57,246 nt of DNA, taken from the NCBI GenBank assembly GCA_947455465.1, contig CANGNS010000023.1, positions 1 through 57,246 of the forward strand, given 5' to 3'. Source of the stretch: Comamonadaceae bacterium (lineage in GTDB: Bacteria > Pseudomonadota > Gammaproteobacteria > Burkholderiales > Burkholderiaceae_C). The position numbers and the translations under genes are program-made. Shown here piece by piece: positions 14,842 to 23,259 of this stretch. The notes below the pieces were generated by a model that saw only the letters and a program-made list of their open reading frames with translations, did not search any database and was not told where the DNA came from. Position 1 is the first letter of the stretch. Each line of letters opens with the position of its first letter.

Positions 14842-16863
14842 ATGCAAGCTGCTGACGCACTGGTCGTCTTCACGCCCTCCGGGCGGCGCGGACGCTTTCC
14901 CATCGGTTCCTCTTTGCTGCAGGCGGGCCGCTCGCTCGGGGTCGATATCGACTCGGTGTGCGGCGGACGCGGCATTTGCGGGCGCTGCCAGGTGCTGGTG
15001 TCCGAGGGCGAGTTTGCCAAGCACGGCCTGGTCTCCAGCGCGCAAAACCTGTCGCCGGTGTCGGCAGTAGAGCAAGAGTACGGTGCCAGCAACGCCCCGC
15101 TGGCCGAAGGCCGGCGCCTGTCGTGCTGCGCGCAAGTGCAGGGCGATGTGGTGATCGACGTGCCCTCAAGCAGCCAGGTGCACAAGCAAGTGGTGCGCAA
15201 AGAGGCCGAGGCGCACGATATCCACCTGGACCCGATGGTGCGCCTGTACTTTGTGCAGGTGCAAGAGCCCGATATGCACGAGCCCTCGGGCGACCTGCGC
15301 CGCCTGGAAGACGCCCTGGAGTTCGAGTGGGGCCTGACCGATTTGTCCTGCGACATCGTGGTGGTGCAGCAGCTGCAAACCGCGCTGCGCGAGGGGCAGT
15401 GGAGCGTCACCGTGGCGGTGCACGCGGGCAAGCAGATCATGGCCGTGTGGCCGCGCCTGCACGAGAAAGCCTTTGGCATGGCGGTGGACGTGGGCTCGAC
15501 CACGATTGCGGCGCACTTGTGCGACCTGTCCTCGGGCGACGTGGTGGCCTCGGCCGGGGTGATGAACCCGCAAATCCGCTTTGGCGAAGACCTGATGAGC
15601 CGCGTCTCCTACGTCATGATGAACCCCGGCGGCGAGCGCGAGATGACGGCTGCCGTGCGCGAGGCCCTCAATACCCTGGCCGCCGAAGTGGCCCAGCGTG
15701 CCGGCGTGCAGCCCACCGATATTTTGGAAGCCACTTTTGTGGGCAACCCCATCATGCACCACCTGCTGCTGGGCATTAACCCGGTGGAGTTGGGCGGTGC
15801 GCCTTTTGCGCTGGCAACCGACCGCGCCGTGCGCCTGTGGGCCAGCGAGATTGACCTGGCGGTGCACCGCAATGCGCGCATTTACGTGCTGCCCTGTATC
15901 GCCGGCCATGTGGGCGCCGACACCGCAGGCGTGATTTTGGCGGAGCGGCCCGATTTGGATTCCCCGGTGACCTTGCTGGTGGACGTGGGCACCAATGCCG
16001 AAATTGTGCTGGGCAACAACCAGCGCATGCTCGCTTGCTCCAGCCCGACCGGCCCGGCCTTTGAGGGCGCGCAAATTAGCTGCGGCCAGCGCGCTGCGCC
16101 CGGCGCCATCGAGCGCGTGCGCATCGACCCGGCCACCCTGGAGCCGCGCTACAAAGTGATCGGCTGCGACCTGTGGTCCGACGACCCGGGCTTTGCCCAG
16201 GCGGTGGCCGGCACGGGTGTGACCGGCGTGTGCGGCTCGGGCATCATCGAGGCCTTGGCCGAGATGTACCTGGCCGGCATCATCCGCCACGAGGGCACTA
16301 TCGACGGCAACCTGGCCGCCCGCACCCCGCGTGTGCAGGCCGACGGGCGCACCTTCTGCTACGAGCTGGCCCCGGCCACGGCCGAGAAACCAGCTTTGCG
16401 CATTCTGCAAAACGATGTGCGCGCCATCCAGTTGGGCAAAGCCGCGCTCTACGCCGGTGTGCGCCTTTTAATGGAGCGCATGGGCGTAGACAAGGTGGAC
16501 CGCATCCGCCTGGCCGGCGCCTTTGGCAGCCATATCGACGTGAAATACGCCATGGTGCTGGGCATGATTCCGGACTGCGTGCTGAGCAACGTCAGCTCGG
16601 CCGGTAACGCGGCAGGCACCGGCGCGCGTATCGCGCTCTTGGACAAAGGCGCGCGCAAGGTCATCGAAGACCTGGTGCGCCGCGTCGAGAAGATCGAGAC
16701 CGCCGTGGAGCCCCGGTTCCAGGAGTTTTTTGTCGAGGCCATGGCCATTCCGCACCTGAGCGACCCGTTTGAGCGCCTGCAAGACGCGGTGCGCTTGCCC
16801 GAGCGCGTCGCTGTAGTCACCGAACAAAATGCCCGCAGCCGGCGGGGGGCACGGCGCGGCTAG
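14842..16863 (+). CDS. RACo-type corrinoid activation protein (2Fe-2S + ASKHA ATPase)
   Basis: A 673-residue reductive activator of corrinoid proteins. The N-terminus is a plant-type 2Fe-2S ferredoxin domain (residues about 8-100) with CGGRGICGRC and a fourth Cys in RLSCCAQ. A linker and middle domain follow, then a large ASKHA (actin/Hsp70-like) ATPase part of the DUF4445 type, with MAVDVGSTTIAAHL near 215, LLVDVGTNAEIVLG near 380, GVCGSGIIEALAEM near 465 and RIRLAGAFGSHID near 555. The family uses ATP hydrolysis to reduce inactive Co(II) to Co(I). Its presence explains how the split carrier, which lacks the MetH AdoMet-binding reactivation domain, can be repaired. It begins 4 bp after the methyltransferase stop. 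Confidence 0.93.
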   Translation: MQAADALVVFTPSGRRGRFPIGSSLLQAGRSLGVDIDSVCGGRGICGRCQVLVSEGEFAKHGLVSSAQNLSPVSAVEQEYGASNAPLAEGRRLSCCAQVQGDVVIDVPSSSQVHKQVVRKEAEAHDIHLDPMVRLYFVQVQEPDMHEPSGDLRRLEDALEFEWGLTDLSCDIVVVQQLQTALREGQWSVTVAVHAGKQIMAVWPRLHEKAFGMAVDVGSTTIAAHLCDLSSGDVVASAGVMNPQIRFGEDLMSRVSYVMMNPGGEREMTAAVREALNTLAAEVAQRAGVQPTDILEATFVGNPIMHHLLLGINPVELGGAPFALATDRAVRLWASEIDLAVHRNARIYVLPCIAGHVGADTAGVILAERPDLDSPVTLLVDVGTNAEIVLGNNQRMLACSSPTGPAFEGAQISCGQRAAPGAIERVRIDPATLEPRYKVIGCDLWSDDPGFAQAVAGTGVTGVCGSGIIEALAEMYLAGIIRHEGTIDGNLAARTPRVQADGRTFCYELAPATAEKPALRILQNDVRAIQLGKAALYAGVRLLMERMGVDKVDRIRLAGAFGSHIDVKYAMVLGMIPDCVLSNVSSAGNAAGTGARIALLDKGARKVIEDLVRRVEKIETAVEPRFQEFFVEAMAIPHLSDPFERLQDAVRLPERVAVVTEQNARSRRGARRG

Positions 16864-16929
16864 GGGCCCTGCGGGGTGTGGGGGCGCTGCGCCGCCCCTG
16901 TATCCTCGGGGTTTTCGCGACATTTCAAG

Positions 16930-18600
16930 ATGGCAATGCAGGAGTTTGACTACATCATCGTGGGGGCCGGATCGGCCGGCTGCGTGCTGGCCCATCGCCT
17001 GAGCGAGGACGCGCAGGTGCGCGTACTGCTGCTCGAGGCGGGCGGCAGGGATTACAGCGTCTTCATCCACATGCCCTCGGCGCTGAGCTACCCGATGGCC
17101 AACCCGCGCTACACCTGGATGTACGAGTCCGAGCCCGAGCCCTTTATGAACCAGCGGCGCATCCACTGCCCGCGCGGCAAGGTCATTGGGGGCTCCTCTT
17201 CCATCAACGGCATGGTCTACATCCGCGGCCATGCGCTGGACTACGAGGGCTGGGCCATGCAAATTGGCATGCAGGAGTGGTCGTATGCGCACTGCCTGCC
17301 TTACTTTCGCAAGGCCGAGCAACGCGCCAAAGGCGGCGACGCCTACCGGGGCGACAGCGGCCCCCTGAAGGTGAGCACCGGCGCCGGCCACAACCCGCTG
17401 TACCAAGCCTTTATTGACGCCGGCAAGCAGGCCGGCTACCCGGTCACCCAAGATATGAACGGCTACCAGCAAGAAGGCTTGGGGCCCATGGACATGACGG
17501 TGCACAAAGGCCGGCGCTGGAGCACCGCCATGGCCTACCTGCGCCCCGCGCTCAAGCGCCCCAATCTGACGCTGCAAACCCATGCCCAGGTCACCCGCAT
17601 CTTGCTCGAAGGCGGCGAGGATGCGCTGCGCGCCGTCGGTGTGCAAATGGTGCAGGGCGGCCAGGTGCAGGAGATTCGGGCGCGCCGCGAGGTGATTTTG
17701 TGCGGCGGTGCCATCAACTCGCCGCAGCTGCTGCAGCTCTCGGGCATCGGCCACCCCGCCGACCTGGAGGCTGCTGGCGTGGATGTGCGCCTGGGCCTGC
17801 GTGGCGTGGGCTACAACCTGCAAGACCACCTGGAAACCTATGTGCAGATGCGCTGCAAGCAGCCCATCACCCTGTACTCGGCCACCAGCCCGCTGGCCAA
17901 GCTCAAAATCGGTGCGCAATGGCTGCTGACCGGTAAAGGCTTGGGCGGCACCAACCATTTTGAGTCGGGCGGCTTTATCCGCAGCGAAGCGGGCGTCAAG
18001 CACCCGGACTTGCAGTACCACTTTTTGCCCATGGCGGTGCGCTACGACGGCAATGCGCCAGCCACCTGCCACGGTTTTCAGGCCCATGTGGGCCCGATGC
18101 GCCCGACCAGCCGGGGCTGGGTCAAGATCGTCAGCGCCGACCCGCTGCAGGCGCCGCGCATCTTGTTCAATTACATGGGCACCGAGCAGGACCGCAAAGA
18201 GATGCGCGCCGGTGTGCGCCTCACGCGCGAAATCTTCGCCCAGCACGCTTTTGACGACTACCGCGACGAGGAACTCTCGCCCGGCATCCAAGTGCAAAGC
18301 GACGAAGACATCGACGAGCACATCCGCAACAGCGCCGAGACGGCTTACCACCCCTCGGGCAGCTGCCGCATGGGCACCGACTCCATGGCTGTGACCGACC
18401 CGCAGGGCCGCGTGCATGGCGTGCAAGGCCTGCGCGTGTGCGACGCCTCGCTCATGCCCATGGTGGTCAGCGGCAACCTCAACGCTCCCACCATCATGAT
18501 GGCCGAGAAGCTGGCCGATGCCATTCGCGGCATCGCGCCGCTGGCGCCTTCCGAGGCCGGCTACTGGGTGCACCCGCACTGGGAAACCCAGCAGCGCTGA
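16930..18600 (+). CDS. betA: GMC oxidoreductase, choline dehydrogenase-like
   Basis: A 556-residue FAD-dependent GMC oxidoreductase, the length of choline dehydrogenase. The dinucleotide-binding motif YIIVGAGSAGCVLAHRL is at residue 8 and VLLLEAGGRDY near 34. The GMC signatures are PRGKVIGGSSSINGM near 81 and CGGAINSPQLLQLSGIGHP near 258. The catalytic C-terminus has YHPSGSCRMG (active-site His) near 475 and NLNAPTIMMAEKLADAI near 517. Resemblance to BetA is strong in the first 200 residues (NGYQQEGLGPMDMTV). BetA oxidises choline to betaine aldehyde, and some also oxidise the aldehyde. No betB or choline transporter is in the window. Other GMC alcohol substrates remain possible. Confidence 0.82.
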   Translation: MAMQEFDYIIVGAGSAGCVLAHRLSEDAQVRVLLLEAGGRDYSVFIHMPSALSYPMANPRYTWMYESEPEPFMNQRRIHCPRGKVIGGSSSINGMVYIRGHALDYEGWAMQIGMQEWSYAHCLPYFRKAEQRAKGGDAYRGDSGPLKVSTGAGHNPLYQAFIDAGKQAGYPVTQDMNGYQQEGLGPMDMTVHKGRRWSTAMAYLRPALKRPNLTLQTHAQVTRILLEGGEDALRAVGVQMVQGGQVQEIRARREVILCGGAINSPQLLQLSGIGHPADLEAAGVDVRLGLRGVGYNLQDHLETYVQMRCKQPITLYSATSPLAKLKIGAQWLLTGKGLGGTNHFESGGFIRSEAGVKHPDLQYHFLPMAVRYDGNAPATCHGFQAHVGPMRPTSRGWVKIVSADPLQAPRILFNYMGTEQDRKEMRAGVRLTREIFAQHAFDDYRDEELSPGIQVQSDEDIDEHIRNSAETAYHPSGSCRMGTDSMAVTDPQGRVHGVQGLRVCDASLMPMVVSGNLNAPTIMMAEKLADAIRGIAPLAPSEAGYWVHPHWETQQR

Positions 18601-18610
18601 GGCGCTGGGC

Positions 18611-18616
18611 TAAAAT
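18611..18616 (+). promoter_or_regulatory. -10 element for the SAH riboswitch transcript
   Basis: TAAAAT at 18611-18616 lies 7 bp before the first paired base of the SAH aptamer at 18623, the expected distance to a transcription start. A -35 element would fall in the last codons of the choline dehydrogenase-like gene and is not conserved in sequence. Confidence 0.5.
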
Positions 18617-18622
18617 TACCGC

Positions 18623-18708
18623 TTTCGAGGAGCGTTGCAGTTCATCTTGGTGAACGAGGCTCGAAAAGAGCAGGCCCTGCGGGCCTGCTGCTGACAACGG
18701 CGCTCACC
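18623..18708 (+). promoter_or_regulatory. S-adenosylhomocysteine (SAH) riboswitch
   Basis: The SAH aptamer layout is complete. P1 pairs TTTCGAG (18623-18629) with CTCGAAA (18660-18666). P2 is the GTTCA/TGAAC hairpin (18640-18644 with 18651-18655). P4 is CAGGCCC/GGGCCTG (18671-18677 with 18681-18687). The pseudoknot pairs GAGCG (18630-18634) with CGCTC (18701-18705). The conserved boxes CGAGGAGCG.TGCA, GAGGCTCG and AACGGCGCTCACCC are all present. Known SAH riboswitches bind SAH and turn on SAM-cycle genes. This one lies 80 bp ahead of the homocysteine methyltransferase gene. Confidence 0.93.
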
Positions 18709-18785
18709 CACGCAGCCTGTGCGGTGAGTCCACCACTTTCCCGGCACCTGTCTGCGTGGCCTCTCAGTTTTCTTGTGGAGCCGCC

Positions 18786-19871
18786 ATGAACACCATCGCC
18801 CCTGCCGCGCCAAGCGCCGACAGCAACCGTTTTACCCACTTACTGGCCACCCGGCCCTGGCTGCTGGCCGATGGCGCCACCGGCAGCAATTTGTTCGATG
18901 TCGGCCTGATGTCGGGCGACGCGCCCGAACTCTGGAATACCGAGCACCCCGAGCGCATCGCCGCGCTGCACCAAAGCTTTGTGGACGCAGGCGCCGACAT
19001 CTTGCTGACCAACAGCTTTGGCGGCACGGTCTACCGCCTCAAGTTGCACAACGCCCAAGGCCACATGGCCGAGCTCAACACCCTGGCCGCGCAAATTGCC
19101 CGCCAAGTGGCCGACGCCAGTGGCCGCACGATTGCCGTGGCCGGCAGCATGGGCCCCACCGGCGAAATCATGGAGCCCATTGGCCCGCTGACCTTTGACC
19201 AGGCCAAAGCCGCTTTTGCCGAGCAGGCCTTGGCCCTTAAAGCCGGTGGCGCCGATGTGCTGTGGATTGAGACCATGTCCTCCCGCGAAGAAGTCGAGGC
19301 CGCCGTGGCCGGCGCAGGCGTGGCGGGCTTGCCTATCGTGTGCACGCTGAGCTTTGACACCAATGGCCGCACGATGATGGGTATCTCGCCCAGCGATTTC
19401 TCGGACATCGAAAAAACCCTCTCGCCGCGCCTGGCCGCTTGCGGCACCAACTGCGGCGTGGGTGCCTCCGAAGTGGTGGCCTGCATCCACAACCTGGCGC
19501 AGGCCATGGGACCCGAGGTCGTGCTGGTGGCCAAAGGCAATTGCGGCGTGCCGCAATACGTAGACGGCGCGATTTGCTACAACGGCACGCCCGAGATCAT
19601 GGCGATGTACGCCCGTATGGCGCTGGACGCAGGCGCGCGCATCATCGGTGGCTGCTGCGGTACTTCGGCCAAGCACCTGCGCGCCATGCGCGACGCCCTG
19701 GAGGCGCACACGCCGGGGCCTGCGCCCACCCTCGAGGCCATTAACAGCGCCTTGGGCGAAGTCTCCAATGGCGCCCGCGCCCAATGGGGCGGCGAGCAAA
19801 GCCGCGCCGGCGGCGCAGCGCCCGGGGCCAACCTGGCGCGCGGCCGGGGCCGTCGGGCCGGGCATGGATAA
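18786..19871 (+). CDS. Homocysteine S-methyltransferase (BHMT / MetH N-domain family)
   Basis: A 361-residue zinc-dependent TIM barrel equivalent to the homocysteine-binding domain of MetH or to betaine-homocysteine methyltransferase. Visible are LLADGATGSNLF near residue 26, GADILLTNSFGG near 69 and the zinc ligands in GTNCGVGASE near 220 and IIGGCCGTS near 290. The Ala/Gly/Arg-rich last 30 residues are an unusual tail. ATG 18786 was chosen over an in-frame GTG at 18756 because of a GTGGAG site and the riboswitch layout. It makes methionine from homocysteine. The methyl donor may be the methylated corrinoid protein at 10649 (split MetH) or betaine (BHMT); the neighbourhood supports both. Confidence 0.88.
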   Translation: MNTIAPAAPSADSNRFTHLLATRPWLLADGATGSNLFDVGLMSGDAPELWNTEHPERIAALHQSFVDAGADILLTNSFGGTVYRLKLHNAQGHMAELNTLAAQIARQVADASGRTIAVAGSMGPTGEIMEPIGPLTFDQAKAAFAEQALALKAGGADVLWIETMSSREEVEAAVAGAGVAGLPIVCTLSFDTNGRTMMGISPSDFSDIEKTLSPRLAACGTNCGVGASEVVACIHNLAQAMGPEVVLVAKGNCGVPQYVDGAICYNGTPEIMAMYARMALDAGARIIGGCCGTSAKHLRAMRDALEAHTPGPAPTLEAINSALGEVSNGARAQWGGEQSRAGGAAPGANLARGRGRRAGHG

Positions 19872-20757
19872 ACATTCCTCGCTGCGGGGCTTGCTGCTGA
19901 TTGCGGGCGCCACGTTTTTTTGGAGCCTGAGCGGCGTTTTTGTCCGCTGGTTGCCGGGCTTGGACCCGTGGTCCTTTAACGCTTTTCGCGGCCTGGGGCT
20001 GGGCCTGTCGATGGCGCTGTGGATTGTGTTGCGTTACGGGCGCAGCAGCCTGGCCTTGCTGCGGCGCAGCCCGCTGCAAGGGCTGCTGATTTCGGCGTCT
20101 TTTTTTGCGCTGGGCTCATCGCTGTACATCTCGGCCTTGGATTTGGCCAGCGTGGCCGCCGTCTCCTGCCTGACCGCCACCTCGGGTTTGTTTGCCGCGC
20201 TGATGGCGCGTCTGTGGCTGGGCGAGCGCACGGCGCCGGTGTTTTACCTGGCCATGCTGCTGGCCTTGGCGGGCGTGGCCGTGATTGCGCTGGGCGAGGG
20301 CGATATGCAGGTGCAGGGCCTGGCCGGCACCGCCACGGGTTTGGCCGTGGCCGCCTGTTTTGCCGCCCAAAGCGTCGCGCTGCGCCGCTACCGCAGCTTT
20401 GACATGGAGCCGGCTTTTTTGCTGGGCGGTTTCGTCACCTTTGCCGCGATTTGCGCGCTGGGTATTGTGGTGGTGCCCCCTTGGCAAAGTATTGCGGTAC
20501 TGCTGGTAATGGGCCTGGTGCAACTGGCCATCCCGCTGGTGCTCTATATGCACGGCGCCCGCAGCGTGGCGACCAGCCATATGGTGCTGATCACCATGGC
20601 CGACGCGGTGCTCAACCCCTTGTGGGTGTGGCTGGTGCACGGCGAAGTGCCGGCAGTGGCAGTGTTTATCGGTGGCGCTTTGGTGCTAGGCGGTATTGCG
20701 CTAACGGCGATTGCCCCTGCAGCGGCGCAGCCTGATGCGGGCGCCGAGGGTCATTGA
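19864..20757 (+). CDS. EamA (DMT superfamily) transporter
   Basis: A 297-residue inner-membrane protein with about ten hydrophobic segments arranged as two EamA repeats. The first begins at LLLIAGATFFWSLSGVFVRW and the second near residue 150. The drug/metabolite transporter superfamily exports amino acids, purines and other metabolites. It overlaps the homocysteine methyltransferase gene by 8 bp and so is probably in the SAH-controlled transcript. Export of methionine, homocysteine or a related metabolite is possible. The substrate cannot be read from sequence. Confidence 0.88.
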   Translation: MDKHSSLRGLLLIAGATFFWSLSGVFVRWLPGLDPWSFNAFRGLGLGLSMALWIVLRYGRSSLALLRRSPLQGLLISASFFALGSSLYISALDLASVAAVSCLTATSGLFAALMARLWLGERTAPVFYLAMLLALAGVAVIALGEGDMQVQGLAGTATGLAVAACFAAQSVALRRYRSFDMEPAFLLGGFVTFAAICALGIVVVPPWQSIAVLLVMGLVQLAIPLVLYMHGARSVATSHMVLITMADAVLNPLWVWLVHGEVPAVAVFIGGALVLGGIALTAIAPAAAQPDAGAEGH

Positions 20758-20845
20758 CATGGTGGTGGACTACACTGGCTGCCACAGGAGCAGGGCAGGT
20801 GTCTTGGAAAGTGCCGTGGCCCCCTGGGGGGAAATTGGCCTTGGA

Positions 20846-20930
<85 letters not shown>

Positions 20931-20948
20931 ATTTCAGGAAAGAGAGCT

Positions 20949-20977
20949 ATTGTATCAAAACTGTGAGTCAAACCAGT
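20949..20977 (-). promoter_or_regulatory. tRNA-Leu promoter overlapping rnr start
   Basis: TACAAT read on the minus strand (20949-20954) lies 18 bp before the tRNA 5' end and is a good -10 element. The -35 position falls at about 20972-20977 (TGGTTT-like, weak). The element overlaps the GTG start of the divergent rnr gene at 20963. Confidence 0.5.
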
Positions 20978-23209
20978 GGACTGCTGGACGAGGTGCAAGG
21001 CGTGGTGCAAGGGCACCGCGACGGGCACGGATTTATTTCCCGCGATGACGGGGGCCCCGACATTTATTTGCCGCCCAATGAGATGCGGGCGGTGCTGCAC
21101 AAGGACCTTGTCAAGGCGCGCATTGTGCGCAGCGACCGCAAGGGCCGGCCCGAGGGACGCGTGCTCGAAATTATCGAGCGCTCATCGCAGCCCATCATTG
21201 GCCGTTTGCTGCAGGAAAGCGGCGTGTGGTTGGTGGCGCCCGAAGACAAGCGCTATGGCCAGGACGTCCTGATCCCGCGCGGGGCCACCGGCAGCGCGCG
21301 CGCTGGCCAGGTGGTGGTGGTCGAGCTGGTCGAGCCGCCGGCTTTGTACGGCCAACCGGTAGGGCGCATTGCCGAGGTGCTGGGCGAGGTCGATGACCCG
21401 GGCATGGAAATTGAAATCGCGGTGCGCAAATACAGCGTGCCGCATATTTTTTCCAATGCCTGTCTGGAGCAGGCCAAAGCGCTGCCCGAGGCGGTACGCG
21501 CCCAGGACTTTGCCGGGCGCATCGACCTCACCGATGTGCCGCTGGTCACCATCGATGGCGAAGACGCCCGCGATTTTGACGATGCCGTCTATTGCGAGCC
21601 CGCCACCTTGGGGCGCGGCAAAACCGCCGCCAAAGGCTGGCGTTTGCTGGTAGCGATTGCGGATGTGAGCCACTATGTGGAGAACGGCTCGGCCATCGAT
21701 ATCGACGCCTACGACCGGGCCACCAGCGTGTACTTTCCGCGCCGCGTCATTCCGATGCTGCCCGAAAAGCTCTCCAACGGCCTGTGCTCGCTCAACCCCG
21801 AGGTAGACCGTTTGTGCATGGTCTGCGATATGTTGGTGACCCAAGAAGGTACGGTTTACGCCTACCAGTTTTACCCTGCGGTGATGTGGAGCCATGCGCG
21901 CTTTACCTACACCGAAGTGGCCGCTATTTTGGGCAATACGCGCGGGCCCGAAGCGATCAAGCGCAAAGAACTGGTGCCGCATTTGCTGAACCTGCATGGC
22001 GTCTACGAGTCCTTGCTCAAGGCGCGCCAGCAGCGCGGCGCGGTGGACTTTGAGACCACCGAGACGCAAATCGTCTGCGACGAGAACGGCCGCATCGAAA
22101 AAATCGTGCCACGCACGCGCAATGTGGCGCACCGCCTGATCGAAGAGGCCATGCTCGCGGCCAATGTCTGTAGCGCCCAGTTCATCGCGCAAAGCAAGCA
22201 CGCGGGGCTGTTTCGGGTCCACGAAGGCCCCACGCCCGAGAAGCTCGAGGCCTTGCGCGCCTATATCAAAGCCTTGGGCCTGGGCGTCAGCCTGGGCGAT
22301 ACGCCCAAGCCGGGCGATTTCCAAAATATTGCCAAAGCCACGCAAGACCGGCCCGACGCGCTGCAAATCCACGCCATGCTTTTGCGCTCCATGCAGCAGG
22401 CGATTTACACGCCGGCCAATAGCGGGCATTTCGGCCTGGCCTTTGACGCCTACACGCACTTCACCAGCCCGATCCGCCGCTACCCCGATTTGCTGGTGCA
22501 CCGCGTCATCAAAGCCGTGCTGGCCCAGACGCGCTACCAACTGCCGGTGCTGCCCATTCCCGGCGAGGCCCACGCCAAGCTGGCCCGGCGTCTGGAAAAA
22601 GGCCGCGCCGGCAAACCCCTGGACACGGTCGCCAAGCCCAAAAAAGCCAGTGCCGAGAGCCTGGCCTGGCAAGCGGCCGGCCTGCATTGCAGTGCCAACG
22701 AGCGCCGCGCCGACGAGGCCAGCCGCGACGTGGAGGCCTGGCTCAAGTGCAAATACATGTACGAGCATTTGGGCGAGGAATACAGCGGCGTGGTCACCTC
22801 GGCCACCTCGTTTGGCTTGTTTGTGACCCTGGACGCCATGTACGTGGAAGGCCTGGTGCACATCACCGAGCTGGGCGGCGAGTATTTCCGTTTTGACGAA
22901 GTGCGCCAGGAGCTGCGCGGTGAGCGCACCGGCATCCGCTACGCCATCGGCACCCGCGTGGATATCCAGGTAAGCCGCGTGGATTTGGATGGCCGCAAAA
23001 TCGATTTTCGGCTGGTGCAAAACGGCCTGGCCGGTGGCCCCAAAACCTTGCTGGACCGGGTGCCCACACCCTCGCGCAGTGCGCGCGGCAAAGCTGGACC
23101 AGCGCCCAGCACCGGTGCGCCTTCACGCAAAGCGACGCGGGGCAAAAGCAGCCCGGGCGCAGCCAAAAAAGCCGCTGCCAAAAGCAAGGCGCCACGCAAG
23201 CGGCGTTAA
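20963..23209 (+). CDS. rnr: Ribonuclease R
   Basis: A 748-residue 3'-5' exoribonuclease that degrades structured RNA. After N-terminal cold-shock-like domains comes the RNB catalytic domain with VTIDGEDARDFDDAVY near residue 196, which holds the metal-binding aspartates. Further RNB motifs are FPRRVIPMLPEKLSNGLCSL and HFTSPIRRYPDLLVHR. A C-terminal S1 domain (about 605-690) and a Lys/Arg/Ala-rich tail (last 50 residues) follow. The start is taken as GTG 20963, since the in-frame ATG further upstream would lie inside the divergent tRNA gene. The Shine-Dalgarno site is weak. Confidence 0.95.
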   Translation: MSQTSGLLDEVQGVVQGHRDGHGFISRDDGGPDIYLPPNEMRAVLHKDLVKARIVRSDRKGRPEGRVLEIIERSSQPIIGRLLQESGVWLVAPEDKRYGQDVLIPRGATGSARAGQVVVVELVEPPALYGQPVGRIAEVLGEVDDPGMEIEIAVRKYSVPHIFSNACLEQAKALPEAVRAQDFAGRIDLTDVPLVTIDGEDARDFDDAVYCEPATLGRGKTAAKGWRLLVAIADVSHYVENGSAIDIDAYDRATSVYFPRRVIPMLPEKLSNGLCSLNPEVDRLCMVCDMLVTQEGTVYAYQFYPAVMWSHARFTYTEVAAILGNTRGPEAIKRKELVPHLLNLHGVYESLLKARQQRGAVDFETTETQIVCDENGRIEKIVPRTRNVAHRLIEEAMLAANVCSAQFIAQSKHAGLFRVHEGPTPEKLEALRAYIKALGLGVSLGDTPKPGDFQNIAKATQDRPDALQIHAMLLRSMQQAIYTPANSGHFGLAFDAYTHFTSPIRRYPDLLVHRVIKAVLAQTRYQLPVLPIPGEAHAKLARRLEKGRAGKPLDTVAKPKKASAESLAWQAAGLHCSANERRADEASRDVEAWLKCKYMYEHLGEEYSGVVTSATSFGLFVTLDAMYVEGLVHITELGGEYFRFDEVRQELRGERTGIRYAIGTRVDIQVSRVDLDGRKIDFRLVQNGLAGGPKTLLDRVPTPSRSARGKAGPAPSTGAPSRKATRGKSSPGAAKKAAAKSKAPRKRR

Positions 23210-23259
23210 AACTGCCTGTGTACGGCCCGAGTGATTTTGGCGGGGGCTGGGTTGGAGGG

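Noticed and set aside
10649..16863. Methylotrophic (trimethylamine/dimethylamine) demethylation operon
   Set aside because: No MttB-, MtbB- or other substrate:corrinoid methyltransferase is encoded in the island, while the homocysteine enzyme and SAH riboswitch point to methionine synthesis. Not fully excluded, since a substrate enzyme could be elsewhere.
16881..16898. GGGGCG/CGCCCC hairpin before the choline dehydrogenase-like gene as a terminator
   Set aside because: The stem is only 6 bp and no T-run follows, so it is not a convincing intrinsic terminator.
16468..18579. Long open frame on the minus strand opposite the choline dehydrogenase-like gene
   Set aside because: It is antisense to a full-length GMC oxidoreductase with all motifs, has no recognisable domain and is the usual by-product of high-GC codon bias.
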